Source: Fuscovulum blasticum DSM 2131
Lineage (GTDB): Bacteria > Pseudomonadota > Alphaproteobacteria > Rhodobacterales > Rhodobacteraceae
Reading direction: 5' to 3'
Length of the DNA: 64,000 nucleotides
Assembly: GCF_003034965.1 (NCBI RefSeq)
Contig: NZ_PZKE01000015.1
Coordinates: 1-64,000 of the forward strand
Shown here: one piece after another, positions 17,476 through 25,402 of the stretch
Layout: each line of letters opens with the position of its first letter
Position numbering within the stretch: position 1 is the stretch's first letter
Program-made: the position numbers and the translations under genes
Notes under the pieces: generated by a model
What the model was told of the DNA's origin: nothing
Database searches by the model: none
Seen by the model: the letters and a program-made list of their open reading frames with translations, nothing else

Positions 17476-17538
17476 CCGCCCCATGCGGGGCGGCTGTCAG
17501 GGCTGACCGCTTATAGGACAGCCAGAGCAGGGTGAAAA
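17476..17538 (-). promoter_or_regulatory. accBC promoter and 5'-leader hairpin
   Basis: On the minus strand TTTTCA (17538-17533), a 17-base spacer and TATAAG (17515-17510) form a sigma70-like promoter. The predicted transcript then carries a perfect 7-bp hairpin CCGCCCC/GGGGCGG with a 4-base loop (17476-17493), about 40 bases before the accB ATG. Confidence 0.5.
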
Positions 17539-17619
17539 GCGCCCAAAGCCGCCGCCGCTTTTCTGGGCAATCCGTCGCAGCGGCGCGGCCGTCTCGACAG
17601 ATTCGACCGGCGCACAAAA

Positions 17620-17635
17620 TTTACCGTTTGATAAA
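17620..17635 (+). promoter_or_regulatory. degenerate RutR-like dyad upstream of preT
   Basis: TTTACCGTTTGATAAA is an imperfect dyad in an AT-rich patch 56 bases before preT. By eye it agrees with about 10 of 14 positions of the E. coli RutR consensus TTGACCA-NN-TGGTCAA. It probably overlaps the preT promoter. The resemblance is weak alone and gains weight only from the pathway context. Confidence 0.3.
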
Positions 17636-17690
17636 ATAAAAATCTGTGAGACGCTTCCTCCAAGCCATAAGCCAGGGAGGCAAGACCCCG

Positions 17691-19010
17691 ATGCCGAACA
17701 GCCAGCTCACGCCCGGAATCGTTCCGGGACGTCTGCCCGCAACTGCCTATGACAGGAACTTTGACGATCATCTGCCCGCGCTGGATGCGCATGAGGCGCG
17801 GGTGGCGGCGGATCGCTGCTACTTCTGCCATGATGCGCCCTGCGTGACGGCCTGTCCCACCGACATCGACATCCCGCTGTTCATCCGCCAGATCGCCACC
17901 GGCACGCCCGAAGCGGCCGCCCGCACGATCTGGACGCAGAACATCCTGGGCGGCATGTGCGCCCGCGTCTGTCCGACCGAAACCCTGTGCGAAGAGGCCT
18001 GCGTACGCCAGACCGCCGAAGGCAAGCCGGTCGAGATCGGACTGCTGCAACGCCACGCCACCGATGTGGCGATGGCCAGCAACCGCCATCCGTTTTCCCG
18101 CGGCCCCGCGACCGGCAAGTCGGTTGCGGTGGTGGGGGCGGGGCCGGCGGGTCTGGCCTGCGCGCATCGTCTGGCCATGAAGGGCCATGAGGTGACGGTG
18201 TTCGAGCGGCGGCCCAAGCCGGGTGGGCTGAACGAATATGGCATCGCCAGCTACAAGGCCGCCGGCGGCTTTGCCGCGCGCGAGGTGGACTGGCTGCTGC
18301 AGATCGGCGGCATCACGGTGAAATGCGGCGTCGAACTGGGGCGCGACCTGACGCTGGCCGACCTGCAGCGCGATTTTGACGCGGTGTTCCTTGGCATCGG
18401 CCTGCAAGGCGTGAACGCACTGCGCGCCGAGGGCGAGGATCTGCCCGGCGTGGCCAATGCGGTGGATTTCATCGCCGACCTGCGCCAGTCGTCTGACCTG
18501 TCGAAACTGCCGGTGGGCCGCGATGTCGTGGTGATCGGCGGCGGCATGACTGCGGTGGATGCGGCGGTGCAGTCCAAACTGCTGGGCGCCGAGACTGTGA
18601 CCATCGTCTATCGCCGTGGCCCCGAAAAGATGGCGGCCTCGGGCTATGAGCAGGACCATGCGCTGCAGGCGGGCGTGCGGATCATCCACAACGCGGCCCC
18701 TTTCCGCGTCACCGGAAACGGCCGGGTCGAGGCGGTGGATTTCGCCTATACCGAAGACGGGCCGGACGGGCTGAAGCTCCTGGACGAAGGCTTTACCCTG
18801 AAGGCCGATCAGGTGTTCAAGGCCATCGGCCAGACGCTGACCGGCGTGCCCGAAGGGGTGATGGTCGCAGGCGGCAAGATCGCGGCAACGCCGGCAAGGG
18901 TCTGGGCGGGCGGCGATTGTGCGGCGGGCGGCGAAGACCTGACAGTGACCGCCGTGGCCGAAGGCCGCGATGCCGCCGAGGCGATCCACGCCTTTCTGAC
19001 AGGCGCGTGA
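17691..19010 (+). CDS. preT: NAD-dependent dihydropyrimidine dehydrogenase subunit PreT
   Basis: The 439-residue FAD/iron-sulfur subunit passes electrons between NADH and PreA for uracil/thymine reduction. The N-terminal [4Fe-4S] domain has CYFCHDAPCVTACPTDIDIP and CARVCPTETLCEEAC. The FAD-binding GAGPAGLACAHRLAMKGHEV follows near residue 145, and a second nucleotide motif VVIGGGMTAVDAAVQ near 280. ATG 17691 with GGGAGG nine bases upstream is preferred to the ATG at 17646. It is co-oriented with dedA and preA. The GltD-like fold alone would be ambiguous; preA and hydA nearby fix the pathway. Confidence 0.93.
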   Translation: MPNSQLTPGIVPGRLPATAYDRNFDDHLPALDAHEARVAADRCYFCHDAPCVTACPTDIDIPLFIRQIATGTPEAAARTIWTQNILGGMCARVCPTETLCEEACVRQTAEGKPVEIGLLQRHATDVAMASNRHPFSRGPATGKSVAVVGAGPAGLACAHRLAMKGHEVTVFERRPKPGGLNEYGIASYKAAGGFAAREVDWLLQIGGITVKCGVELGRDLTLADLQRDFDAVFLGIGLQGVNALRAEGEDLPGVANAVDFIADLRQSSDLSKLPVGRDVVVIGGGMTAVDAAVQSKLLGAETVTIVYRRGPEKMAASGYEQDHALQAGVRIIHNAAPFRVTGNGRVEAVDFAYTEDGPDGLKLLDEGFTLKADQVFKAIGQTLTGVPEGVMVAGGKIAATPARVWAGGDCAAGGEDLTVTAVAEGRDAAEAIHAFLTGA

Positions 19011-19076
19011 TGGGCGCGCTTTCTTCTTGCACCCCGGCCCGGCCTGACCCAGATCAGGCCGCAGGCAGGAGCGGAC

Positions 19077-19610
19077 ATGCAGGGCTGGATCGACACCGTC
19101 ATCGCGTTCATCGAACGCCATCACGCCTGGGCGCCCTGGATCATGGTGATCTTTGCCGCGGCCGAGACGACGGCCTTTCTGTCGATCCTGATTCCCTCGA
19201 CGGCGGTTCTGGTTGCCATGGGCGCGCTGGCCGCCACCGGGGCCATCGACTTTCTGTCGCTCTGGCTGGGCGCCAGCATCGGCGCGCTGATCGGATCGAC
19301 CTTCTCGTTCTGGCTGGGCCTGCGCTACGGCAGCACGGTGCTGACGATGCGGCCGCTGTCGCAACATCCCGAAATGGTCGCGAAAGCCCGCACCGCCTTT
19401 ACCCGCTATGGGCCGGTCACGGTGTTCGTGGGCCATTTCGTGACCGTGTTTCGCCCTGTCGTCTTTCTGATGGCCGGGATGAGCGGCATGACCCTGACCC
19501 GCTTTGCCTTCTGGAACACGCTGGGCGCCGTGGCCTGGGCGTTCCTGATTCCCAAGATGGGCGAATTCGGCGGCGACATCCTGGGCTGGCTCTGGTCCTA
19601 TCTGGGCTGA
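19077..19610 (+). CDS. DedA family membrane protein
   Basis: The 177-residue SNARE-associated/DedA-family protein has about four to five membrane segments. Visible blocks are FLSILIPSTAVLVAMGALAATG, LGASIGALIGSTFSFWLG, the conserved arginine motif GHFVTVFRPVVFLMAGM and a C-terminal WAFLIPKMGEFGG. DedA proteins are linked to lipid-carrier flipping and membrane homeostasis. Its place between preT and preA is unusual, and a direct role in pyrimidine breakdown is not implied by the family. An A/G-rich ribosome-binding sequence (GGCAGGAGCGGAC) precedes the ATG. Confidence 0.9.
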   Translation: MQGWIDTVIAFIERHHAWAPWIMVIFAAAETTAFLSILIPSTAVLVAMGALAATGAIDFLSLWLGASIGALIGSTFSFWLGLRYGSTVLTMRPLSQHPEMVAKARTAFTRYGPVTVFVGHFVTVFRPVVFLMAGMSGMTLTRFAFWNTLGAVAWAFLIPKMGEFGGDILGWLWSYLG

Positions 19611-19670
19611 CCGCCGCGCTCCGCGCCCTTTTTCCGCATCCTCTCCCAGCCCTTTGCAAGGAGGCCCGTC

Positions 19671-20975
19671 ATGGCTGACCTGACGTCCAGTTTCATCGGC
19701 ATCAAGTCCCCCAATCCGTTCTGGCTGGCCTCGGCGCCGCCGACGGACAAGGAATACAACGTCGTCCGCGCCTTTCAGGCCGGCTGGGGCGGCGTGGTGT
19801 GGAAGACCCTCGGGTCAGAGGGGCCGCCGGTCGTCAACGTCTCCGGTCCGCGCTATGGTGCGGTCTGGGGGGCGGACCGCCGCCTTCTGGGGCTGAACAA
19901 CATCGAACTGATCACCGACCGCCCGCTTGAGGTGAACCTGCAAGAGATCAAGTCGGTCAAACGCGCCTGGAAGGACCGGGCGCTGGTGATCAGCCTGATG
20001 GTGCCCTGCGATGAAGACTCGTGGAAGGACATCCTCAAGCGCATCGAGGATACCGAGGCCGATGGCGTGGAGCTGAACTTCGGCTGCCCGCATGGCATGG
20101 CCGAACGCGGCATGGGGTCTGCCGTGGGGCAGGTGCCCGAATACATCGAGATGGTGACACGCTGGGTCAAGAAGCACAGCCGGATGCCCTGCATCGTCAA
20201 GCTGACGCCGAACATCAGCGACATCCGCCGCCCGGCCGAGGCCGCCAAACGCGGCGGGGCGGATGCGGTGTCGCTGATCAACACGATCAACTCGATCACC
20301 AGCGTCAATCTGGATGATTTCAGCCCCGAGCCGATGATCGACGGCAAGGGCACCCATGGCGGCTATTGCGGCCCGGCGGTGAAGCCGATCGCGCTGAACA
20401 TGGTGGCCGAGATTGCCCGCAACGCCGAAACCCATGGCCTGCCGATTTCGGGCATCGGCGGGGTCACCACCTGGCGCGATGCGGCGGAATTCATGGCGCT
20501 GGGGGCGGGCAACGTGCAGGTCTGCACGGCGGCGATGACCTATGGCTTCAAGATCGTGCAGGAAATGATCTCGGGCCTGTCGGACTATATGGATCGCAAG
20601 GGCTTCACCTCGACCGCAGATCTGGTGGGCCGTGCGGTGCCGAACGTGACCGACTGGCAGTATCTGAACCTGAACTATGTCACCAAGGCGCAGATCAGCC
20701 AGGCCGACTGCATCCAGTGCGGGCGCTGCTATGCCGCCTGCGAAGACACCAGCCACCAAGCCATTGCCATGTCGCCCGACCGTGTGTTCACGGTGAAGGA
20801 CGAGGAATGTGTCGCCTGCAACCTGTGCGTCAACGTCTGCCCGGTCGAGAACTGCATCACCATGGTGCCCATGCAGAAGGGCGTCGTCGATCCGCGGACG
20901 GGGCGCAAGGTTGGCGATTATGCAAACTGGACGACACACCCCAACAACCCGATGTCGGTGAAGGCCGCCGAATAG
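19671..20975 (+). CDS. preA: NAD-dependent dihydropyrimidine dehydrogenase subunit PreA
   Basis: The 434-residue subunit reduces uracil/thymine. The FMN-binding dihydroorotate dehydrogenase-like barrel starts with SFIGIKSPNPFWLASAPPTD. The active-site segment is ELNFGCPHGMAERGMG and the phosphate-binding region is GIGGVTTWRDAAEF. Two C-terminal ferredoxin-type clusters follow: CIQCGRCYAACED and CVACNLCVNVCPVENC. CAAGGAGG precedes the ATG. It acts with PreT in the first step of the reductive pathway; HydA and the amidase encoded downstream on the same strand do steps two and three. Confidence 0.95.
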   Translation: MADLTSSFIGIKSPNPFWLASAPPTDKEYNVVRAFQAGWGGVVWKTLGSEGPPVVNVSGPRYGAVWGADRRLLGLNNIELITDRPLEVNLQEIKSVKRAWKDRALVISLMVPCDEDSWKDILKRIEDTEADGVELNFGCPHGMAERGMGSAVGQVPEYIEMVTRWVKKHSRMPCIVKLTPNISDIRRPAEAAKRGGADAVSLINTINSITSVNLDDFSPEPMIDGKGTHGGYCGPAVKPIALNMVAEIARNAETHGLPISGIGGVTTWRDAAEFMALGAGNVQVCTAAMTYGFKIVQEMISGLSDYMDRKGFTSTADLVGRAVPNVTDWQYLNLNYVTKAQISQADCIQCGRCYAACEDTSHQAIAMSPDRVFTVKDEECVACNLCVNVCPVENCITMVPMQKGVVDPRTGRKVGDYANWTTHPNNPMSVKAAE

Positions 20976-20989
20976 GGCCACGCCCGAAG

Positions 20990-21053
20990 GTCCGGGCGGA
21001 AACGCCTGCCCGGACATTGGGTCAATCCCGGGCGCCCGGCCAGTCTGGCCGGG
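20990..21053. terminator. two hairpins between preA and a convergent gene
   Basis: GTCCGGGC/GCCCGGAC (20990-21015) follows the preA stop. CCCGGCCAG/CTGGCCGGG (21035-21053) abuts the stop of the convergent hypothetical gene. Together they look like a bidirectional termination region, although U-tracts are short. Confidence 0.5.
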
Positions 21054-21359
21054 TTACGGCACGGGGTCGTTCAGCGGGTTCAGCCCGGCGGCCAGCGATG
21101 CCATGAGATAGGCGCGCTGCGCCGCCTCGGCCCGCGCCCGGGCCATTTCGATCTGGTAATTGTCTTCCGTCAGGCCGGTGGCGGCCTTGGTCGTGTCGGA
21201 CGCCGGGGCAACCGGGCGCCCGGTTTCAGGGGCCGTCGCCGGTTCAGCCCGCGCGCCGCCCCGCACCGCGATGGCGGCGCTGTTTGACTGTCCTGCCGTC
21301 AGATGCGGCGATGTTCCCAACGTCAGCACCGTTGGCCGGACGGATGAGATCGGTCCCAT
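21054..21359 (-). CDS. hypothetical protein (101 aa)
   Basis: The product begins MGPISSVRPTVLTLGTSPHLTAGQ. It has a Pro/Ala-rich low-complexity middle and ends in an amphipathic helix, YQIEMARARAEAAQRAYLMASLAAGLNPLNDPVP, split here at no motif of known function. I recognise no family. A GGAAAGGCGACGGAA sequence precedes the ATG. It is supported by its position in an otherwise empty gap and by sensible helical composition; there is no signal peptide. Confidence 0.6.
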   Translation of the reverse strand: MGPISSVRPTVLTLGTSPHLTAGQSNSAAIAVRGGARAEPATAPETGRPVAPASDTTKAATGLTEDNYQIEMARARAEAAQRAYLMASLAAGLNPLNDPVP

Positions 21360-21452
21360 TTCCGTCGCCTTTCCAAGGGTTGCTCCCCACTGCGCCGATC
21401 CTAGCGCGAAGGGGGCGGCCTTCCCACCGCAAAGCCCGTAAAATCCGAAGGA

Positions 21453-22061
21453 TCAACCGGGGCTCAGCATCCGGCGGAACAGCGTGTCCAGAAAGGGGCC
21501 GGCTTCGGCAAAGGGATCATGGCCAGGCCCCAGAACGGCGCGGACCTGAAAGTCGAAGTCGGCATAATGCTGGGTCAGCGCCCAGACCGAAAAGATCAGA
21601 TGCACCGGATCGACACGCGCCAGGCGGCCCTGATCCATCCAGCCTGCCAGAACGGCGGCCTTTTCATCGACCAGCGCCTTCAGATCACCCTCAAGGGCCT
21701 CGCGGATGCGGGGGCCGCCCTGAAGGATTTCATTGGCGAAAAGCCGGCTTTCGCGGGGAAAGTCGCGGGACAGGTCCAGCTTGCGCCGCACATAGGCCAG
21801 AACCTCGGTGACCGGCTCGCCCTCCGGGTTCAGCGCGCGCAGCGGATCAAGCCAGGTGTCCAGCAGGCCGGTCAGAAGGGTGCGGTGCACCTCTTCCTTC
21901 GAGGCGAAGTAGTACAGCAGGTTCGGCTTGGACAGGCCGGCGACCTCGGCGATCTGGTCCACCGTTGCGCCACGGAAGCCTTGCGCCGAAAACACGTCAA
22001 GCGCGGCTTCCAGGATGGCTTCTCGGTTCTTGCGCTGAATGCGGCTGCGCTGCACGGTCAT
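21453..22061 (-). CDS. TetR family transcriptional regulator, RutR-like
   Basis: The 202-residue repressor has an N-terminal HTH (REAILEAALDVFSAQGFRGATVDQIAEVAGLSKPNLLYYFASKEEV; read as a TetR DNA-binding domain). Its C-terminal part (LFANEILQGGPRIREALEGDLKALVDEK, VDPVHLIFSVWALTQHYADF) resembles the RutR ligand domain. GGAAAGGA places the start at 22061 rather than at 22085 or 22130. It is one of two RutR-like paralogues in the pyrimidine island. Pyrimidine sensing is inferred from RutR and from location. It is co-oriented with the UPF0303 gene and the other regulator. Confidence 0.85.
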   Translation of the reverse strand: MTVQRSRIQRKNREAILEAALDVFSAQGFRGATVDQIAEVAGLSKPNLLYYFASKEEVHRTLLTGLLDTWLDPLRALNPEGEPVTEVLAYVRRKLDLSRDFPRESRLFANEILQGGPRIREALEGDLKALVDEKAAVLAGWMDQGRLARVDPVHLIFSVWALTQHYADFDFQVRAVLGPGHDPFAEAGPFLDTLFRRMLSPG

Positions 22062-22126
22062 CGGCTTTCCTTTCCGGTCCCGCATGTTAGCGCGGGTGTC
22101 GGGCGGGGGCAAATGCGGGGCTTCGG

Positions 22127-22582
22127 TCACAGGGACGCCAGCGCATCCTCAAGGGCCGCAACGGCCAGACGATGATCCTCCACCTGCGGCAGGCCCGAGA
22201 CGGTAAGGCAGGCCACCACGCCGGTGCCCGCCACCCGGATCGGCACCGCACCGCCATGGTCGGCATAGTCGGCCATGTCCAGCCCGTGCTTGGCCAGCGT
22301 TTCGTTCTTGGCGCGGTTGCGCAGGCCGACCAGCAGCGAGGGCACCTGGAACAGCAGCGCCGTGGCCGACTTGCGCGCGACCCACAGGTCGTTCAGCGGC
22401 GCCGCGCCGGGCAGGGCGGCGTGGAACAGCACCCGGTCGGCGGTGCGGATGTCGATGACAATGGGCAGCGCCCCGGCCAGCCCGCGCCGGACCAGATCCT
22501 GCCCCAGCGCCAGCGCGACCGTTTCGTCGAAACGGGGGAAGATCAGGCGATCATAATCGGCTTCGATGGTTTCGGGCTGCAT
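22127..22582 (-). CDS. heme-degrading/UPF0303 (GlcG/HbpS-like) family protein
   Basis: The 151-residue protein matches UPF0303: an N-terminal FDETVALALGQDLVRRG, VIDIRTADRVLFHAALPGAAPLNDLWVARKSATAL, a middle AKHGLDMADYADHGGAVPIRV and GTGVVACLTVSGLPQVEDHRLAVAAL. Members share the HbpS/GlcG fold; some bind heme, but activity is generally unproven. It lies 65 bases upstream of the TetR gene on the same strand. A link to pyrimidine use is only positional. Confidence 0.82.
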   Translation of the reverse strand: MQPETIEADYDRLIFPRFDETVALALGQDLVRRGLAGALPIVIDIRTADRVLFHAALPGAAPLNDLWVARKSATALLFQVPSLLVGLRNRAKNETLAKHGLDMADYADHGGAVPIRVAGTGVVACLTVSGLPQVEDHRLAVAALEDALASL

Positions 22583-22601
22583 CCGGGGCGTGTCCTGTCG
22601 G

Positions 22602-23174
22602 TTATTTCAGCGTGACCGGCTGGGTGAAGCTGGCACGCTGGTCACTGTGCCGGTCGCGGAAGGTGAATTCCAGTTGATAGTCGCCCGCCGGGGCGTCGGT
22701 CAGGTTCACCACCAGCGTTGCGCCGAATTCGCGCGCCTTGCCGCGCGCCTGATGGGTCAGCGCCATGAAATCCGGCGCCTCGACCAGAACGCCGCCCGCC
22801 GTGTCAAGGATGCGCAGGTCAACGGCAAAACCGATCTCGAACCGGCCGTCGCCAAGGTCGCCATACCCGTAGCCTTGCGGTTCGGCATAAAGGAAGATGT
22901 CCTCGCCGCGCGCATAGACGGTATCGGGGCGGGGATCATAGACGCCGAACCCGCCCGAAGCCGCGGCGGTGGGCAGCGCCTGCCGGAAATGCAGCGGCTG
23001 CGCGGCCCAGGCGGCCTCTTGCAACTGGTCCTGCGCGGCGGTCAGGGCCGCCGCATCGCCCCCCGCGGCCGCAGCCTCCAGCGCAGCGGCGGCATCGGCC
23101 ACCGGGCCGGCCTGGGCGGGCAGGGCAAGGGCAAGCGAAAGGGCGGCAAGGCTGGCAAGAGCGGGAAAACGCAT
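22602..23174 (-). CDS. exported hypothetical protein
   Basis: The 190-residue protein has a clear Sec signal peptide (MRFPALASLAALSLALALPAQAG) and an Ala-rich helical stretch. A beta-rich C-terminal part follows (FGVYDPRPDTVYARGEDIFLYAEP, FEIGFAVDLRILD, GDYQLEFTFRDRHSDQRASF), suggesting an immunoglobulin-like or similar sandwich. No enzyme motif is visible. Homologues are seen in Rhodobacterales as uncharacterised periplasmic proteins, as far as I recall. It sits between the UPF0303 gene and the second TetR gene. Function unknown. Confidence 0.75.
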   Translation of the reverse strand: MRFPALASLAALSLALALPAQAGPVADAAAALEAAAAGGDAAALTAAQDQLQEAAWAAQPLHFRQALPTAAASGGFGVYDPRPDTVYARGEDIFLYAEPQGYGYGDLGDGRFEIGFAVDLRILDTAGGVLVEAPDFMALTHQARGKAREFGATLVVNLTDAPAGDYQLEFTFRDRHSDQRASFTQPVTLK

Positions 23175-23274
23175 GGCTGAAAATCCTGTCTGTGGCGGGC
23201 GGGCCGCCGGTTCAAAAGAAGATCAGCGTAACAGAGACGGGGCATTTGGGAAGGCCGGACTCCCGACCCTGCCC

Positions 23275-23928
23275 TCAGGCGCCGCTCAACCCGATGCCGC
23301 GCAGGATGATGGCCTTCACGCTGTCGGTCGCGGCCTGCCATTGCCGGTCATTCAGCGGCTTGCCGCCGTTCAGCGTTTCGATCTGGTGGCCGAAATCGGC
23401 ATAGTGCTGGGTGGTGGCCCAGATCATGTACAGCAGGTGGCGCGGGTCGATGGGGGCCATCTGGCCCTGGTCGATCCAGCGGCGGATGGCGGTGATGCGG
23501 CCCTCGGTCCAGTCGCGCAGCGTGGTTTCCAGATAGTCCTGGATCACCGGCGCGCCGTGCATCACCTCGCTGGCCCAGACCTTGGACCCGAAGGGATGTT
23601 CGCGCGAGATGCGCATCTTCGCCTCGATATAGGCGCCAATGCCGCTGGCCGGGTCGGGGGCATTGTCGAAACTGTCGGCGGCACGCAGCCAGATCTGGAA
23701 GATGTCCTCGACCACACGGCGGTAAAGCTCCTCCTTGGTGGCGAAATAGTAATGCAGGTTGGCCTTGGGCAGGCCCGCCATATCGGCGATCAACTGCATG
23801 GTGGCCCCGCCGAACCCGGCCTCGGCAAACACCTTTTCCGCGGCGCGCAGGATCAACTGCTCGTTCTCGCGCCTTATATCGGTGCGACGGCTGCCCCTTG
23901 TGCGTGTTTTCTGTGCAGAGTCATCCAT
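23275..23928 (-). CDS. rutR: RutR-family TetR regulator of pyrimidine catabolism
   Basis: The 217-residue protein has a TetR HTH (LILRAAEKVFAEAGFGGATMQLIADMAGLPKANLHYYF). Its ligand domain is RutR-like: RISREHPFGSKVWASEVMHGAPVI, DWTEGRITAIRRWIDQGQMAPIDPRHLLYMIWATTQHYADF. It diverges from the amidase-hydA-transporter operon across a 136-base gap that contains two near-consensus RutR operators. It is therefore the best candidate for the local repressor or regulator responding to uracil/thymine. A weak ribosome-binding sequence leaves the exact start less certain. Confidence 0.87.
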   Translation of the reverse strand: MDDSAQKTRTRGSRRTDIRRENEQLILRAAEKVFAEAGFGGATMQLIADMAGLPKANLHYYFATKEELYRRVVEDIFQIWLRAADSFDNAPDPASGIGAYIEAKMRISREHPFGSKVWASEVMHGAPVIQDYLETTLRDWTEGRITAIRRWIDQGQMAPIDPRHLLYMIWATTQHYADFGHQIETLNGGKPLNDRQWQAATDSVKAIILRGIGLSGA

Positions 23929-23948
23929 CGGCAGGTTGGGGAAATTTG

Positions 23949-23998
23949 TTGACCGGCTGGTCAGGTTGTGGTGCGCTTCGCCTTGACCATACGGTCAG
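23949..23998. promoter_or_regulatory. two RutR-type operators
   Basis: TTGACCGGCTGGTCAG (23949-23964) and TTGACCATACGGTCAG (23983-23998) both have the form TTGACC-N4-GGTCAG, centres 34 bases apart. The published E. coli RutR consensus TTGACCA-NN-TGGTCAA differs from each at two or three positions. They lie between the divergent rutR-like gene and the pyrimidine operon, close enough to control both. Confidence 0.75.
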
Positions 23999-24064
23999 GA
24001 CAAGATTCGCCGCAAGCATGGTCGGAACGGGCCCGTCAGAGGCCCCGCGACAGGGAGACGCCAG

Positions 24065-25315
24065 ATGGCCGCACCAGGTGAGAACCTGAAGATCAATTCC
24101 GCACGGCTGTGGGACAGCCTCATGGAAATGGCCCTGATCGGCCCCGGCATCGCGGGGGGATGCAACCGCCAGACCCTGACCGATGCCGACAGCGAGGGCC
24201 GCCACCTGTTCCAGCGCTGGTGTCAGGCGGCGGGCATGACCATGGGCGTGGACAGCATGGGCAACATGTTCGCCACCCGTCCCGGCACCGACCCCGACGC
24301 CCTGCCGGTCTATATGGGCAGCCATCTGGACACCCAGCCCACGGGCGGGAAATACGATGGCGTTCTGGGTGTTCTGGGCGCGCTTGAGGCGGTGCGGACG
24401 ATGAACGATCTGGGCATCCGCACCCGGCATCCGGTTGCCATCGTGAACTGGACGAACGAGGAAGGCGCCCGCTTCGCGCCCGCCATGCTGGCCAGCGGCG
24501 TTTTCGCCGGCATCCATACCGAAGACTATGCCAAGGCCCGCCGCGATCTGGACGGCAAGGTCTTTGGCGAGGAACTGGCCCGCATCGGCTGGGTGGGCGA
24601 GGAAAAGGTCGGCGCGCGCAAGATGCACGCCTATTTCGAGCTGCACATCGAACAGGGCCCGATCCTTGAGGCCGAAGGCAAGGACATCGGCGTCGTCACC
24701 CATTGCCAGGGGCTGTGGTGGCTGGAATTCACCCTCACCGGCCGCGAGGCGCATACCGGCAGCACGCCGATGAACCTGCGGGTGAACGCCGGCCTTGCCA
24801 TGGCGCGCATCTTCGAAATGGTGCAGGCCGTGGCGATGGAGAACCAGCCCAATGCCGTGGGCGGGGTGGGGCAGGTGACCTTTGCCCCGAACAGCCGCAA
24901 CGTGCTGCCGGGCAAGGTGGTGTTCACCGTGGACATCCGCACCGTCGATCAGGCCAAGCTGGATCGGATGCGCGCGAAGATCGAGGCCGAGGCGGCGGCG
25001 ATCTGCGAGGCGTTGGGTGTAGGCTGCGCGGTCGAGGCGGTGGGCCATTTCGACCCCGTGACCTTTACCCCCGATCTGGTGACGAAGGTCCGGTCTGCGG
25101 CGGAAAAGCTGGGCTACAGCCACATGGACATCGTATCTGGCGCGGGGCATGACGCCTGCTGGACGGCCCGCGTCGCCCCAACCACCATGATCATGTGCCC
25201 CTGCGTGGGCGGCCTCAGCCATAACGAGGCCGAGACCATCTTCCCGGAATGGGCCGCCGCTGGGGCGGACGTGCTGCTTCATGCGGTGCTGGACACGGCA
25301 GAGGTGATTGCGTGA
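24065..25315 (+). CDS. M20-type amidase, probable N-carbamoyl-beta-alanine amidohydrolase
   Basis: The 416-residue zinc-dependent hydrolase belongs to the hydantoinase/carbamoylase branch of peptidase M20. Metal and catalytic motifs are MGSHLDTQPTGGKYDG, NWTNEEGARFAPAM and AYFELHIEQGPILE; a dimerisation domain is followed by SGAGHDACW and CPCVGGLSHNE. Family members hydrolyse N-carbamoyl amino acids or allantoate. Position directly before dihydropyrimidinase and behind RutR operators indicates beta-ureidopropionase activity, the third step of reductive pyrimidine degradation. CAGGGAGACGCCAG precedes the ATG. Confidence 0.88.
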   Translation: MAAPGENLKINSARLWDSLMEMALIGPGIAGGCNRQTLTDADSEGRHLFQRWCQAAGMTMGVDSMGNMFATRPGTDPDALPVYMGSHLDTQPTGGKYDGVLGVLGALEAVRTMNDLGIRTRHPVAIVNWTNEEGARFAPAMLASGVFAGIHTEDYAKARRDLDGKVFGEELARIGWVGEEKVGARKMHAYFELHIEQGPILEAEGKDIGVVTHCQGLWWLEFTLTGREAHTGSTPMNLRVNAGLAMARIFEMVQAVAMENQPNAVGGVGQVTFAPNSRNVLPGKVVFTVDIRTVDQAKLDRMRAKIEAEAAAICEALGVGCAVEAVGHFDPVTFTPDLVTKVRSAAEKLGYSHMDIVSGAGHDACWTARVAPTTMIMCPCVGGLSHNEAETIFPEWAAAGADVLLHAVLDTAEVIA

Positions 25316-25324
25316 CGGAGGCGC

Positions 25325-25374
25325 CGGGGGCCGTCTGCCCCCGGACCCCCGAGGGTATTTGAGCCAACTGGAAG
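25325..25374 (+). repeat. dispersed intergenic repeat, copy 2
   Basis: A hairpin CGGGGGC..GCCCCCG is followed by GACCCCCGAGGGTATTTGAG and CAACTGGAAG, matching the layout of the copies at 13338, 52516 and 55648. It fills most of the 87-base gap between the amidase and hydA. Confidence 0.6.
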
Positions 25375-25402
25375 CAGGCTGCGGCCTGTTGGGGAGCGGG
25401 AA

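Noticed and set aside
17432-17617. Minus-strand 61-codon frame upstream of accB
   Set aside because: It overlaps the accBC promoter and leader and lacks a ribosome-binding site and protein-like composition.
19044-19057. CTGACCCAGATCAG resembling an FNR box before the DedA gene
   Set aside because: The outer bases differ from consensus on both sides, and the sequence also forms a GGCCTGA/TCAGGCC hairpin after preT; termination is as likely as regulation.
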